DNA of 64,000 nt from Methylobacter sp. (lineage in GTDB: Bacteria > Pseudomonadota > Gammaproteobacteria > Methylococcales > Methylomonadaceae), in contig NZ_SCTW01000009.1 in the NCBI RefSeq assembly GCF_004322395.1, positions 1-64,000 on the forward strand. Direction: 5' to 3'. How positions within the stretch are numbered: position 1 is the first letter of the stretch; every line of letters starts with the position of its first letter. Positions 37,590-46,055 of this stretch are shown in pieces. The notes beneath the pieces are model-generated. The model was given only the letters and a program-made list of their open reading frames with translations. It made no database searches and had not been told where the DNA came from. Position numbers and translations under genes: made by a program.

Positions 37590-37996
37590 TTCCGCCACGC
37601 ATTATAATTCGTGTCAGAGATGTGATGAAAGCCGACTTCGCCACTATCGACGGCATTGCTACCGTAGAAGATGCCCTGAAAAAGATGAAATCGCTTAAAA
37701 CATCGGTACTGGTCGTCAATAAACGTCATGACGATGACGAATACGGCTTGATTAATTCCGGCGACATTGCCCGCCATGTGTTGGCCAAAGACCGTGCACC
37801 GGATCGGGTCAATGTTTATGAGGTCATGAATAAACCGGTGATTTCAGTCCATCCCGATATGGACATCCGCTATTGTTCGCGTTTATTTGCCAACTATAAT
37901 CTGGTTAGGGCGCCGGTCATTGAAAATAACAAAATTATCGGCATGGTCAGCCCGAATTCATTGGTATTGGATGGGATGTACAGGGCTTGTCAATAA
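37586..37996 (+). CDS. CBS-domain protein
   Basis: A 136-residue protein with two CBS motifs (VRDVMKADFATIDGIATVED and VYEVMNKPVISVHPDMDIRY), which together form one Bateman module that usually binds adenine nucleotides or SAM. It is the last gene of the DUF1538-DUF1538-PII-CBS operon, coupled to the PII-like gene by a 4-bp overlap. It probably gates the membrane pair in response to energy state; this is inference. Confidence 0.88.
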   Translation: MIPPRIIIRVRDVMKADFATIDGIATVEDALKKMKSLKTSVLVVNKRHDDDEYGLINSGDIARHVLAKDRAPDRVNVYEVMNKPVISVHPDMDIRYCSRLFANYNLVRAPVIENNKIIGMVSPNSLVLDGMYRACQ

Positions 37997-38003
37997 AAAA
38001 ATA

Positions 38004-38203
38004 GAACACGGATGACGCGGATTTGGCGGATTTACACTGATAAAACATAAAGGCGATTGCGCCGGTTCCGGCACCCCTGTTTGAGGCCCCGGATAGCGAA
38101 GCTCTCGGCAACTGCTCCTGCATTCATGCAGCCGTAGCTTCCGACACCGGATTCCACCGGCAAAAATCCGTGTAAATCCGCCAAATCCGCGTCATCCGTG
38201 TTC
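38004..38203. mobile_element. MITE-like element with 34-bp perfect inverted repeats
   Basis: 38004-38037 (starting GAACACGGATGACGCGGATT) is the exact reverse complement of 38170-38203. The 132-bp interior has no gene and contains the dispersed CTCGGCAACTGCTCCTGC core (38104-38138) inside a smaller hairpin (GAAGCT...AGCTTC). Termini resemble those of the element at 59364-59494. No coding capacity, so it would need a transposase in trans. Confidence 0.75.
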
Positions 38204-38242
38204 CATCGCTCATACAATAAACTTTTTAAAAGGTAGTTGGTC

Positions 38243-38755
38243 ATGTTGAAATTGTTAAAGTTTAATTCCAGAATCTGGTTTTTTCTAGGTTTTCTCGGCT
38301 GTGTTTTTTTGTTGTCGATGGGCGCTTATTTCCAATTTGTTCAAGGGCTGGATCCTTGCCCGTTATGTATTTCCCAGCGTATTGCGATTTTGCTGACCGG
38401 CTTGGTTTTTTTAAGCGCCGCCATCCACAATCCGGGGCAGAAAGGCGTGACAGCGTATGCTATTTCAGGCGCGGTAACGGCGTTGTGCGGCGCGGCGATT
38501 TCCACCCGGCATATCTGGATACAGCACTTACCTGCTGATAAAGTGCCCGAATGCGGACCCGGCCTGGACTATGTGCTGCAAAACTTTCCATTGTTTGAAA
38601 CAGTCAAGTTAATGCTCAGCGGTACCGGCGATTGCGCGAAAGTGGACTGGACCATGCTGGGTTTCAGTATGCCTGCATGGACATTGCTGGCCTTTTTAAT
38701 GCTGGCAACCTTAAGTTTGCTGCAAATCTGGAATTATAGACAGACAGGCCGGTAA
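38243..38755 (+). CDS. dsbB: Disulfide bond formation protein DsbB
   Basis: A 170-residue inner-membrane quinone reductase that reoxidises DsbA. Four hydrophobic helices are present. The first periplasmic Cys pair is CPLC in GLDPCPLCISQRIA; the second pair is in VPECGPG and TGDCAKVDW. ATG 38243 is chosen; a TTG two codons upstream is in frame and closer to AAAAGGT. dsbA is 14 kb away on the other strand. Confidence 0.94.
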   Translation: MLKLLKFNSRIWFFLGFLGCVFLLSMGAYFQFVQGLDPCPLCISQRIAILLTGLVFLSAAIHNPGQKGVTAYAISGAVTALCGAAISTRHIWIQHLPADKVPECGPGLDYVLQNFPLFETVKLMLSGTGDCAKVDWTMLGFSMPAWTLLAFLMLATLSLLQIWNYRQTGR

Positions 38756-38854
38756 GATATCGACTCAATATATCCCGTTTTTATAGTCGCAAACGGGAAA
38801 TTAGCCGCTGTAAGCTATCCTAAAAAAGTCCATATCTCACCCTACTTCTGACAC

Positions 38855-41800
38855 ATGCAATCACTGATTGATCTTTTCGGTGTTAAAAACCTGATTCCCC
38901 ATGGCTATTGCCTGTCGTGGAGCCCGGTATTACTTTGGTTAAACGTGATCTCGGATCTGCTGATCACGCTCTTCTATTATTCCATTCCACTGATGCTGGT
39001 CTATTTTATCCGGCGGCGCAAAGACTTACCCTACCCTGGACTGGTTGCCATGTTTGCCGTATTCATTATGGCTTGCGGCACCACGCATTTATTATCGGCG
39101 ATCACGCTCTGGATACCTTTATATTGGCTGGACGCCTTGTTTAAAGGCCTTACGGCGATTATTTCGGCCGCCACCGCCGCGTTGATGCTACGGGTTATCC
39201 CCCGCGCTTTGTCTGTACCCAGTGCGGCGCAATTACAAGCGGAGATGCAACAAAGAAAAACAGCAGAGGAAGCATTACATATTGCCAATGTTGAATTACA
39301 GGAAAATATCGCGCGCACCCAACTGCTATTGGACTCAGCGCTGGATGGAATTGTCAGCATAGATCATAACGGTAATGTAGTCGGCTGGAATAACCAAGCC
39401 GAGCATATATTCGGTTATTCCGCCGAGCAAGCATTAGGGCGCCAAATAGCAGAGTTAATCGTTCCTCTTGATTATCGGGAAAAACATCGCCAAGGCTTAT
39501 TGCGATTTATGTCCACGGGTGTGTCGCACATTATCGGCACACGCGTGGAAACTACCGGTGTGCGCAAAGATGGCTCGGAATTTCCAATCGAGCTGACTGT
39601 CAGCGCTCTGGAACAAAATGACAGATATCTTTTTAACGCCTATGTCCGCGATATTTCCGAGCGCAAACAGGCAGAGGCGGCGCAACGGGACGCTTTGGAT
39701 AAGCTACAGAAAATAGCCGCCCAACTGCCCGGAGTGGTATTTCAATTTCGCTTGCGTGCCGACGGCAGTTGCTGTCTTCCCTACGCCAGTGACGTACTGC
39801 ACGACATTTACCGCTTTGATCCCGAAGAAGTACGCGATGATGCCGCAAAGGTGTTTGCCGATGTCCACCCTGATGACTTAGAGCAACACTTGGCTTCCAT
39901 TCAAACTTCAGCGCATGATTTAACTCCTTGGCGCAATGAATACCGACTTAGATTTGCCGATGGCACGGAACGCTGGTTATTCGGTAACGCTTTGCCGCAA
40001 CGCGAACAAGACGGCTCGGTGCTTTGGCATGGTTTCGTGAGCGATATAAGCGAGCGTAAGCAGATGGAGGAAAAGCTGCGCGACAGCGATGCCTTTAATC
40101 TCAGCATCCTTAACTCGCTGACTTCGAATATTGCCGTGCTGGATGCGCAGGGTATTATCGTTGCCGTTAACAACGCATGGCGGCGATTTGCCGCAGAAAA
40201 CGGCTTATTGGAATCCGGGCAGGATATGTTGGGTATTAATTACCTGGATACCTGTAAAAATGCCGTCAACCGGCCTTATGGCGATGAGGCAAACGCTGCT
40301 CGGGCCGGTATTGCGGCGGTGCTGGCGGGTGAGCAGGAGTCATTCCATTTGGAGTATCCTTGCCACTCGCCCGCTCAGCAACGCTGGTTCTACATGAATG
40401 TGTCGCCATTGCGGGGCTCACGTAGCGGAGTTGTAGTCAGCCATGAAAACATCACCGAGCGCAAAAAAGCGCAAGAATTAACTCAAGCCGCTTATCAATA
40501 TTCCCGCAGTTTGATTGAGGCGAGTCTGGATCCCTTGGTGACAATCAGCGCCACCGGTAAGATCACCGATGTCAACAGCGCCACGGAACAGGTAACCGGC
40601 GTGAACCGAAACAACCTGATCGGCAGCGATTTTGCTGACTATTTTACCAATCCCGACAAAGCCCGCGATGGATATTTGCAAGTGTTCTCGCAAGGTTTTG
40701 TGAACGATTACCCGCTGGCCATTCGTCATACGTCAGGCAATGTCACTGAGGTGCTTTATAACGCAAGCGTATACCGCGACGAAAATGGCGACGTACTTGG
40801 CGTGTTCGCCGCAGCGAGGGACATCACCGAGCGCAAACTAATGGAAGATGAGCTAAAAGCCAGCGAGGCCAAATTCCGTTCGATTATTGAAGTATCTCCG
40901 GTGCCGATGGCGTTGAATGACGAACAGTTGAACATTACTTTCCTGAATCAGGCGTTTGTGCAAACCTTCGGTTACACTGTAGATGACATTCCCACCCTGG
41001 CCGACTGGTGGCCGAAAGCTTATCCCGATCCGGACTACCGGCATTGGGTGGCCGAGACTTGGCAAGCGGCGCTTGAAAACGCCGAGCGGGAACACCAGCC
41101 ATTTCGGCCTATGGAACTTAATATTCGTAGTAAAGATGGCGTGGTTAAAACCGTGTTGGCGAGTGCCGCGATAATTGCCGATTCCTTTAAGGATGAGCAT
41201 TTAGTGGTGCTGTATGACATTACAGAACGCAAACAGGCAGAACTGGCAAAGCGTCATAGCGAAGAGCAGCTACAGGCATTTTATGAATTGGATCTGGTGG
41301 GGTTGACGATTACTTCACCCGAAAAGGGCTGGATTCGAATTAATGATTGCCTGTGCAGAATGCTGGAATATTCGGAACAAAGCTTGCGCCAAATGACTTG
41401 GGCGGAACTGACGCATCCCGACGATTTAGCCGCCGATATTGAGCAATTTAATAAGTTGCTGGCTAATGAAATTAATGGTTACGCCTTAGAAAAACGCTTT
41501 GTCAGCCGCACCGGCAAAATCATTCCCACTAAATTGGTAGTGCGCAGTATCCGTAAGACTAATGGTGAACTTGATTATGTTGTGGCGATGGTCGAAGACA
41601 TCACCGAATATAAACAAGCCGAAGCCGAGCTGAAACGTTCTAATGCCGAGTTGGAGCAATTCGCCTATGCGGTGTCCCACGATATGCGCCAGCCGTTGCG
41701 CATGGTGAGCAGTTATTTATCGTTGATTGAAAACGCCTTGACCGGCTCACTGGATGAAGAAAAGCAACAGTTTCTCGATTTTGCTATTGATGGCGCTAAA

Positions 41801-42337
41801 CGCATGGATACGATGATTTTATCGTTGCTGGATTATTCTCGGGTAGGACGTAAAACTGAAACCAAAACTCGGATTAGCAGCAAGGCTTCTTTAGATGAAG
41901 CGCTGGCTTTTTTGAGCCCCGAACTCAGCGTTTGCGGCGGCGAAATTAAAGTAACCGGCGCTTGGCCCGAATTGATTGCCAGTCGTGATGAATTAACGCG
42001 CCTGCTGCAAAACCTGATAGGCAACGCGCTTAAATATCACGAAGAAAATCAAGCGCCGCAGGTTCATGTTCACGGAATAGCCTCTGCCTCATTATTACGA
42101 GTAGAAGTGCGCGATCAAGGTATCGGTATTGAACCGAGTCAAATGGATCGACTGTTTAAGGTGTTTTCGCGTTTGCAGGCGCGCAGCCGTTTTGGCGGCA
42201 CCGGCGTCGGCTTGGCATTGTGCCGAAAAATTGTCGAACATCATGGGGGCGCCATTGGCGTAGAATCAGCAGGCGAAGGGCAGGGTTGTGTGTTTTGGTT
42301 TGAATTGCCCATGGCGAGTATTGTAAATGCCGAATAG
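38855..42337 (+). CDS. Multi-PAS histidine kinase with ethylene-receptor-like membrane domain
   Basis: A 1160-residue kinase. Residues 20-125 form three membrane helices closely resembling the ethylene-binding domain of plant ETR1. D34, Y41, C74 and H78 occupy the positions of ETR1 D25, Y32, C65 and H69 with identical spacing (SDLLITLFYYSIP; CGTTHLL); in ETR1 the Cys and His hold copper(I). Six PAS domains follow, each ending in a D-I-S/T-E-R/Y-K-type linker. The HisKA phosphoacceptor is H942 (AVSHDMRQPLR), and a HATPase domain contains NALKYH, DQGIGI and GTGVGLAL. No receiver domain; partner regulators lie downstream. Start ATG 38855 gives the family N-terminus. Confidence 0.92.
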   Translation: MQSLIDLFGVKNLIPHGYCLSWSPVLLWLNVISDLLITLFYYSIPLMLVYFIRRRKDLPYPGLVAMFAVFIMACGTTHLLSAITLWIPLYWLDALFKGLTAIISAATAALMLRVIPRALSVPSAAQLQAEMQQRKTAEEALHIANVELQENIARTQLLLDSALDGIVSIDHNGNVVGWNNQAEHIFGYSAEQALGRQIAELIVPLDYREKHRQGLLRFMSTGVSHIIGTRVETTGVRKDGSEFPIELTVSALEQNDRYLFNAYVRDISERKQAEAAQRDALDKLQKIAAQLPGVVFQFRLRADGSCCLPYASDVLHDIYRFDPEEVRDDAAKVFADVHPDDLEQHLASIQTSAHDLTPWRNEYRLRFADGTERWLFGNALPQREQDGSVLWHGFVSDISERKQMEEKLRDSDAFNLSILNSLTSNIAVLDAQGIIVAVNNAWRRFAAENGLLESGQDMLGINYLDTCKNAVNRPYGDEANAARAGIAAVLAGEQESFHLEYPCHSPAQQRWFYMNVSPLRGSRSGVVVSHENITERKKAQELTQAAYQYSRSLIEASLDPLVTISATGKITDVNSATEQVTGVNRNNLIGSDFADYFTNPDKARDGYLQVFSQGFVNDYPLAIRHTSGNVTEVLYNASVYRDENGDVLGVFAAARDITERKLMEDELKASEAKFRSIIEVSPVPMALNDEQLNITFLNQAFVQTFGYTVDDIPTLADWWPKAYPDPDYRHWVAETWQAALENAEREHQPFRPMELNIRSKDGVVKTVLASAAIIADSFKDEHLVVLYDITERKQAELAKRHSEEQLQAFYELDLVGLTITSPEKGWIRINDCLCRMLEYSEQSLRQMTWAELTHPDDLAADIEQFNKLLANEINGYALEKRFVSRTGKIIPTKLVVRSIRKTNGELDYVVAMVEDITEYKQAEAELKRSNAELEQFAYAVSHDMRQPLRMVSSYLSLIENALTGSLDEEKQQFLDFAIDGAKRMDTMILSLLDYSRVGRKTETKTRISSKASLDEALAFLSPELSVCGGEIKVTGAWPELIASRDELTRLLQNLIGNALKYHEENQAPQVHVHGIASASLLRVEVRDQGIGIEPSQMDRLFKVFSRLQARSRFGGTGVGLALCRKIVEHHGGAIGVESAGEGQGCVFWFELPMASIVNAE

Positions 42338-42419
42338 AAACTCTGTATGAATGTCCTATTACACGAGTTTCTTCTCTAAACCTAAGCGCTTGAGCTTACT
42401 TAAAATTGGAAGGTACCCT

Positions 42420-43475
42420 ATGTTTTTTTTCGATTGGAAACGGCGCGCACTGTTCACACAACAAAAGCGCTTCGTTTGGAAAGCCCTTATGGCCTTGATG
42501 TTCATCGCAACGCTCGCGGGTTGCCAAAAGTCATCGTCCGATAACAAAGAGCAACGAAGCGCAGAACCATTACAGAAAATCACCGTTGCTTACACCTACC
42601 AACCACAAAGCACCTTGGTTCACATTGCAGTGTCGAAAGGATACTTTGCCGAGGAGGGCTTCGATATCCAGCCGCTGATGCATACCTATGGCAAGGCGGC
42701 GCTGCAATCGGTTATCGAGAACAAGGCTGACTTTGCGACAGTCGCGGAAACTCCCGTCATGTTCAATGTGCTCAAGGGCGAAAAGATTTTCGTGATCGCC
42801 AACATCGAAGCAAGTTCCATGAATAACGCAATTGTTGCAAGAAAGGACGCCGGCATCGCCTCGCCCGGCGACTTGAAAGGGAAGCGCATAGGCTTTACGC
42901 CCGGCACCACGTCGGACTTCTTCCTGGATTCGCTGTTGACGGCAAACGGTTTGATTCGGCAGGAAATCGAGCCTGTCCCGCTGAAACCGGAGGAAATGCA
43001 GGATGCTGTCATGGCAAAAAAGGTCGATGCTGTTTCCACCTGGAACTATCCATTGACTCAGATCAGCCGAATGCTTGGAGCGGATGGAACGGTCTTTTAC
43101 GACAAGGAAATCTATACCGAAACATTCAATATCGCCTCGAGACAAGATTTTGTCCGGAACAATCCTGATGCAGTCAAACGCTTTCTACGTGCCCTGATCA
43201 AGGCGGAGGATTTCGTTACCAAGAATCCGGATGAAGCGCAGTCCATCATGTCTTTAGCAACCAAAATAGACAAAGATCTCATTCATGAAGTCTGGAATGA
43301 CTTTAATTACCGCGTTGTGCTTGACCAGACACTCCTGATCACGCTGGAGGATGAAACAAGATGGGCGATGAAGAACAAGCTGACCGATCAAACGGTCATG
43401 CCCGACTACCTGAGCTTCATCGATATTGACAGCCTCAAGGCGGTCAAACCCGAAGCGATCAGGATGAACCGGTAG
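42420..43475 (+). CDS. ABC-type substrate-binding lipoprotein (NrtA/SsuA/ThiY-like)
   Basis: A 351-residue protein with a lipoprotein signal (ATLAGCQ, lipidated Cys near 38) and a type II periplasmic-binding fold typical of nitrate, sulfonate and taurine binders: VAYTYQPQSTLVHIAVSKGY, DLKGKRIGFTPGTTSDF, FLRALIKAEDFVTKNPDEA. ATG 42420 has GGAAGG upstream; an earlier in-frame ATG at 42351 would add 23 residues and spoil the signal. No permease or ATPase gene is adjacent. It is followed four bases later by a histidine kinase, so it probably presents a ligand to that kinase. Confidence 0.88.
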   Translation: MFFFDWKRRALFTQQKRFVWKALMALMFIATLAGCQKSSSDNKEQRSAEPLQKITVAYTYQPQSTLVHIAVSKGYFAEEGFDIQPLMHTYGKAALQSVIENKADFATVAETPVMFNVLKGEKIFVIANIEASSMNNAIVARKDAGIASPGDLKGKRIGFTPGTTSDFFLDSLLTANGLIRQEIEPVPLKPEEMQDAVMAKKVDAVSTWNYPLTQISRMLGADGTVFYDKEIYTETFNIASRQDFVRNNPDAVKRFLRALIKAEDFVTKNPDEAQSIMSLATKIDKDLIHEVWNDFNYRVVLDQTLLITLEDETRWAMKNKLTDQTVMPDYLSFIDIDSLKAVKPEAIRMNR

Positions 43476-43479
43476 ACGA

Positions 43480-45342
43480 ATGCGCATCACTACCCGGCTA
43501 AGGGTTATTTCAGCAGTTACGATAGCCGCTTTTGTCGTTTTGGCGCCGGTACTTGTCTGGTCGTTGATCGAATTCAAAAATGCCAAAAGCGACTACGTTC
43601 TTTCCGGCACGATTCGGGATAATGCTTTCGAACGCACCTCATTCAGGGATCAGTATTTCCTGTATCGCGAAGACCGCGCGCGGGTGCAGTGGAACGAAAA
43701 TAAAGAAACAGCCGACAGTTTGTTGCGTCAAGCCAATACCCAATTTCATGGTGAAGAAAACCTGCAAGCCCTGGAACGACTGCATAGGAATATTGAAGAC
43801 AGTGCGGTTATTTTCCACCGCATCGTCAGCAATACCGAAGCATTGAGAGCAGCGGGCAATAACCGCTACGTTTATGAAGAGCTCGACAAAAGGCTTGCCA
43901 GCCAACTGCTGCTGAAGGCCGCTACAATCCGCGATATTGCGTCTGCTTTACAGAATGCAAGCACACGGCGAGTCGAGCAGGCTTACCGCTACCTGACCAT
44001 CATTGTCGGCTTGTTTGCAATTATTCTGGCTCTTGCCACCGTTTTGACGTCGGTACAGTTGGACAGGTTGATTCGCAAGCGCTTGGTACCGCTGCACGAT
44101 GGCGCAAGAATTGTTGCCGACGGAGATCTGGCATACAGAATCCAGTGTGACGATGTTGATGAGTTTGCCGAACTCGCCCTGTCTATCAATGCCATGACGG
44201 AAAGCCTTCAAGTTTCCACCAAGCAGCTCGAGGCGGAAATCAGTGCGCATAAGTCGGTAGAAATCGCTTTGCGCGATAGTGAGGAGCGCCTTCAGATGGT
44301 GCTGACCGGGGCCGAAATGGCCACTTGGGACTGGCGCATTCCAAGCGGAGAACTGATTTTCAATGCCCGGTGGGCTGAAATACAAGGCTATACGTTGGAG
44401 GAGTTACCCCCGCGTATTGAAAGTTGGGAAACGCGCGTTTTTCCGGATGACATGCCTCAGGTAAGAGAAAAACTCGACCGTCATTTCAAAGGGGAAACTC
44501 CAGTCTACGAGTCCGAGCACCGTGTGCGCCACAAAGACGGCCATTGGGTTTGGGTGCTAGGCCGGGGCAAGGTTATTGAATGGGACGGCGCGGGCAATCC
44601 TGTCCATGCTGTAGGTACCGCACTCGACATCACGGAGCGAAAGCAAATTGAGAATAAACTGGCACGCGCCCACGCCGAATTGCAGCAGTTTACTCACATT
44701 GCCGCACATCATTTGCAAGAGCCGGCGCGGCGTCTGGTGAGTTTTGCGCAACGTTTGCGAACACAGGTGCCAACAGAGCTGTTAAACGAGGACGCAACAG
44801 CGTCGCTGCATTTTATTGAACAAAGCGCCACACGGCAAAGCACCCTGGTGCGCGATATCCAGTTATATCTTGCCGCCGACCAGCCGCGCAGTATCGTAGA
44901 GAAAATTGCCGTTTCGCCCGTTATTACTAACTTGCTGGAGCATAAGGTATCGTTAATGCGTGAAACGGGTGCACAGGTAGATTACGATAATATTTGTTCC
45001 GCTTACATCGATAGTCCCCGCTTGAAAGATATTTTCAGTATTTTACTGGACAATGCCTTACGTTACCGTCATCCTAAGCTTACGTCCCATATACGGATTA
45101 GTGGCGAATTAAAAGCGGGACGGGCGGTTTATCGCGTTATTGATAACGGTATCGGCATCCCTGCAGAATACCGGGAGCGCGTTTTTGGAGTATTTGAACG
45201 TTTGCAGGTGCATGAAGATCAAAATTCCACGGGCATCGGCCTGGCAATTGTACGGCGCATTGTTGAAAGCTGCGGCGGTTCAGTAATATTGCAGGAAACG
45301 CCGGGCGGCGGTACAACGGTTGTATTGGATTTGCCAGGATAA
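43480..45342 (+). CDS. Sensor histidine kinase (periplasmic sensor, HAMP, PAS)
   Basis: A 620-residue inner-membrane kinase. Membrane helices at about 9-30 and 168-190 flank a helical periplasmic domain. A HAMP domain (RKRLVPLHDGARIVADGDLA) and a PAS domain (EERLQMVLTGAEMATWDWRI) follow. The phosphoacceptor is H410 in IAAHHLQEPARR, and the ATPase domain has DNALRYRH, DNGIGIP and GIGLAIV. It starts four bases after the binding-lipoprotein gene, suggesting the two sense together, as in systems where a periplasmic protein docks on a kinase. Confidence 0.9.
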   Translation: MRITTRLRVISAVTIAAFVVLAPVLVWSLIEFKNAKSDYVLSGTIRDNAFERTSFRDQYFLYREDRARVQWNENKETADSLLRQANTQFHGEENLQALERLHRNIEDSAVIFHRIVSNTEALRAAGNNRYVYEELDKRLASQLLLKAATIRDIASALQNASTRRVEQAYRYLTIIVGLFAIILALATVLTSVQLDRLIRKRLVPLHDGARIVADGDLAYRIQCDDVDEFAELALSINAMTESLQVSTKQLEAEISAHKSVEIALRDSEERLQMVLTGAEMATWDWRIPSGELIFNARWAEIQGYTLEELPPRIESWETRVFPDDMPQVREKLDRHFKGETPVYESEHRVRHKDGHWVWVLGRGKVIEWDGAGNPVHAVGTALDITERKQIENKLARAHAELQQFTHIAAHHLQEPARRLVSFAQRLRTQVPTELLNEDATASLHFIEQSATRQSTLVRDIQLYLAADQPRSIVEKIAVSPVITNLLEHKVSLMRETGAQVDYDNICSAYIDSPRLKDIFSILLDNALRYRHPKLTSHIRISGELKAGRAVYRVIDNGIGIPAEYRERVFGVFERLQVHEDQNSTGIGLAIVRRIVESCGGSVILQETPGGGTTVVLDLPG

Positions 45343-45433
45343 AAGAGCTTCCCACTTTAGGTAGTACAGATATTAAGAATTAACTTTGGGCCGTTCCGGC
45401 TTAAATTTGGTAGCCGAAAAATTGAACACAGAT

Positions 45434-45463
45434 GCCAAAAGTAGGCGCCTCTAGGCGACACAG
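45434..45463. repeat. Dispersed repeat copy before the response regulators
   Basis: GCCAAAAGTAGGCGCCTCTA then GGCGACACAGG, the same family as near 26.6 and 32.78 kb. It lies in a 254-bp gap, preceded by AACACAGAT. Confidence 0.6.
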
Positions 45464-45596
45464 GTTTGGTTGAAAAATCAGGATAATAAAGAAAATAAAA
45501 TCCGTTTAACCCCGGTTTAATCAATAACAATAATATTAGTGTTCAATTATCAATAGTCAGCATCTGCTGAGTAGTTATCAATAAACAAGAGATTTT

Positions 45597-46055
45597 ATGA
45601 TAAGCGAAATTATTAGCCCTCCCTTTGTTGAAATTTTGCTGTTGGAAGATGAGCCTTCGGATGCATACTTGGTAAAAACGGCGTTAAAAGAAGGCAAGGT
45701 GCTGGCACATTTGTACCATGTGGTTGACGGACGCGAGGGGCTGGATTTTTTAAATAGAACAGAAAAATATGCCGATGCGCCGCGCCCGGATTTGATTTTT
45801 CTCGACCTTAATATGCCGCGCATGAACGGCTGCGAATTTTTAGCCGTCATCAAAGAAGATGACCGCTTTAAGAGCATTCCTGTGGTGGTATTGACGACCT
45901 CCGATGTTGAAAAAGACGTAGTCTCTTCTTATCATCTCGGTGCGGCCAGCTACATCACCAAGCCTATCGACATGCCGCAATTTATTAAGGCCGTTCAGCA
46001 GATTGGCGATTATTGGTTTAGCCTGGTGCGTTTGCCGGAGAGTTACAAGCCATGA
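45597..46055 (+). CDS. Response regulator, single receiver domain (Rcp1-like)
   Basis: A 152-residue receiver-only protein. Acidic pocket LLEDEPSDA, phosphoacceptor D70 in FLDLNMPRMNG, Thr in VVLTTSD and Lys in YITKPID. Receiver-only regulators of this type (Rcp1-like) commonly pair with PAS- or phytochrome-linked kinases whose HisKA ends resemble those of the two upstream kinases. Its last four bases overlap the next gene (ATGA). Confidence 0.93.
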   Translation: MISEIISPPFVEILLLEDEPSDAYLVKTALKEGKVLAHLYHVVDGREGLDFLNRTEKYADAPRPDLIFLDLNMPRMNGCEFLAVIKEDDRFKSIPVVVLTTSDVEKDVVSSYHLGAASYITKPIDMPQFIKAVQQIGDYWFSLVRLPESYKP

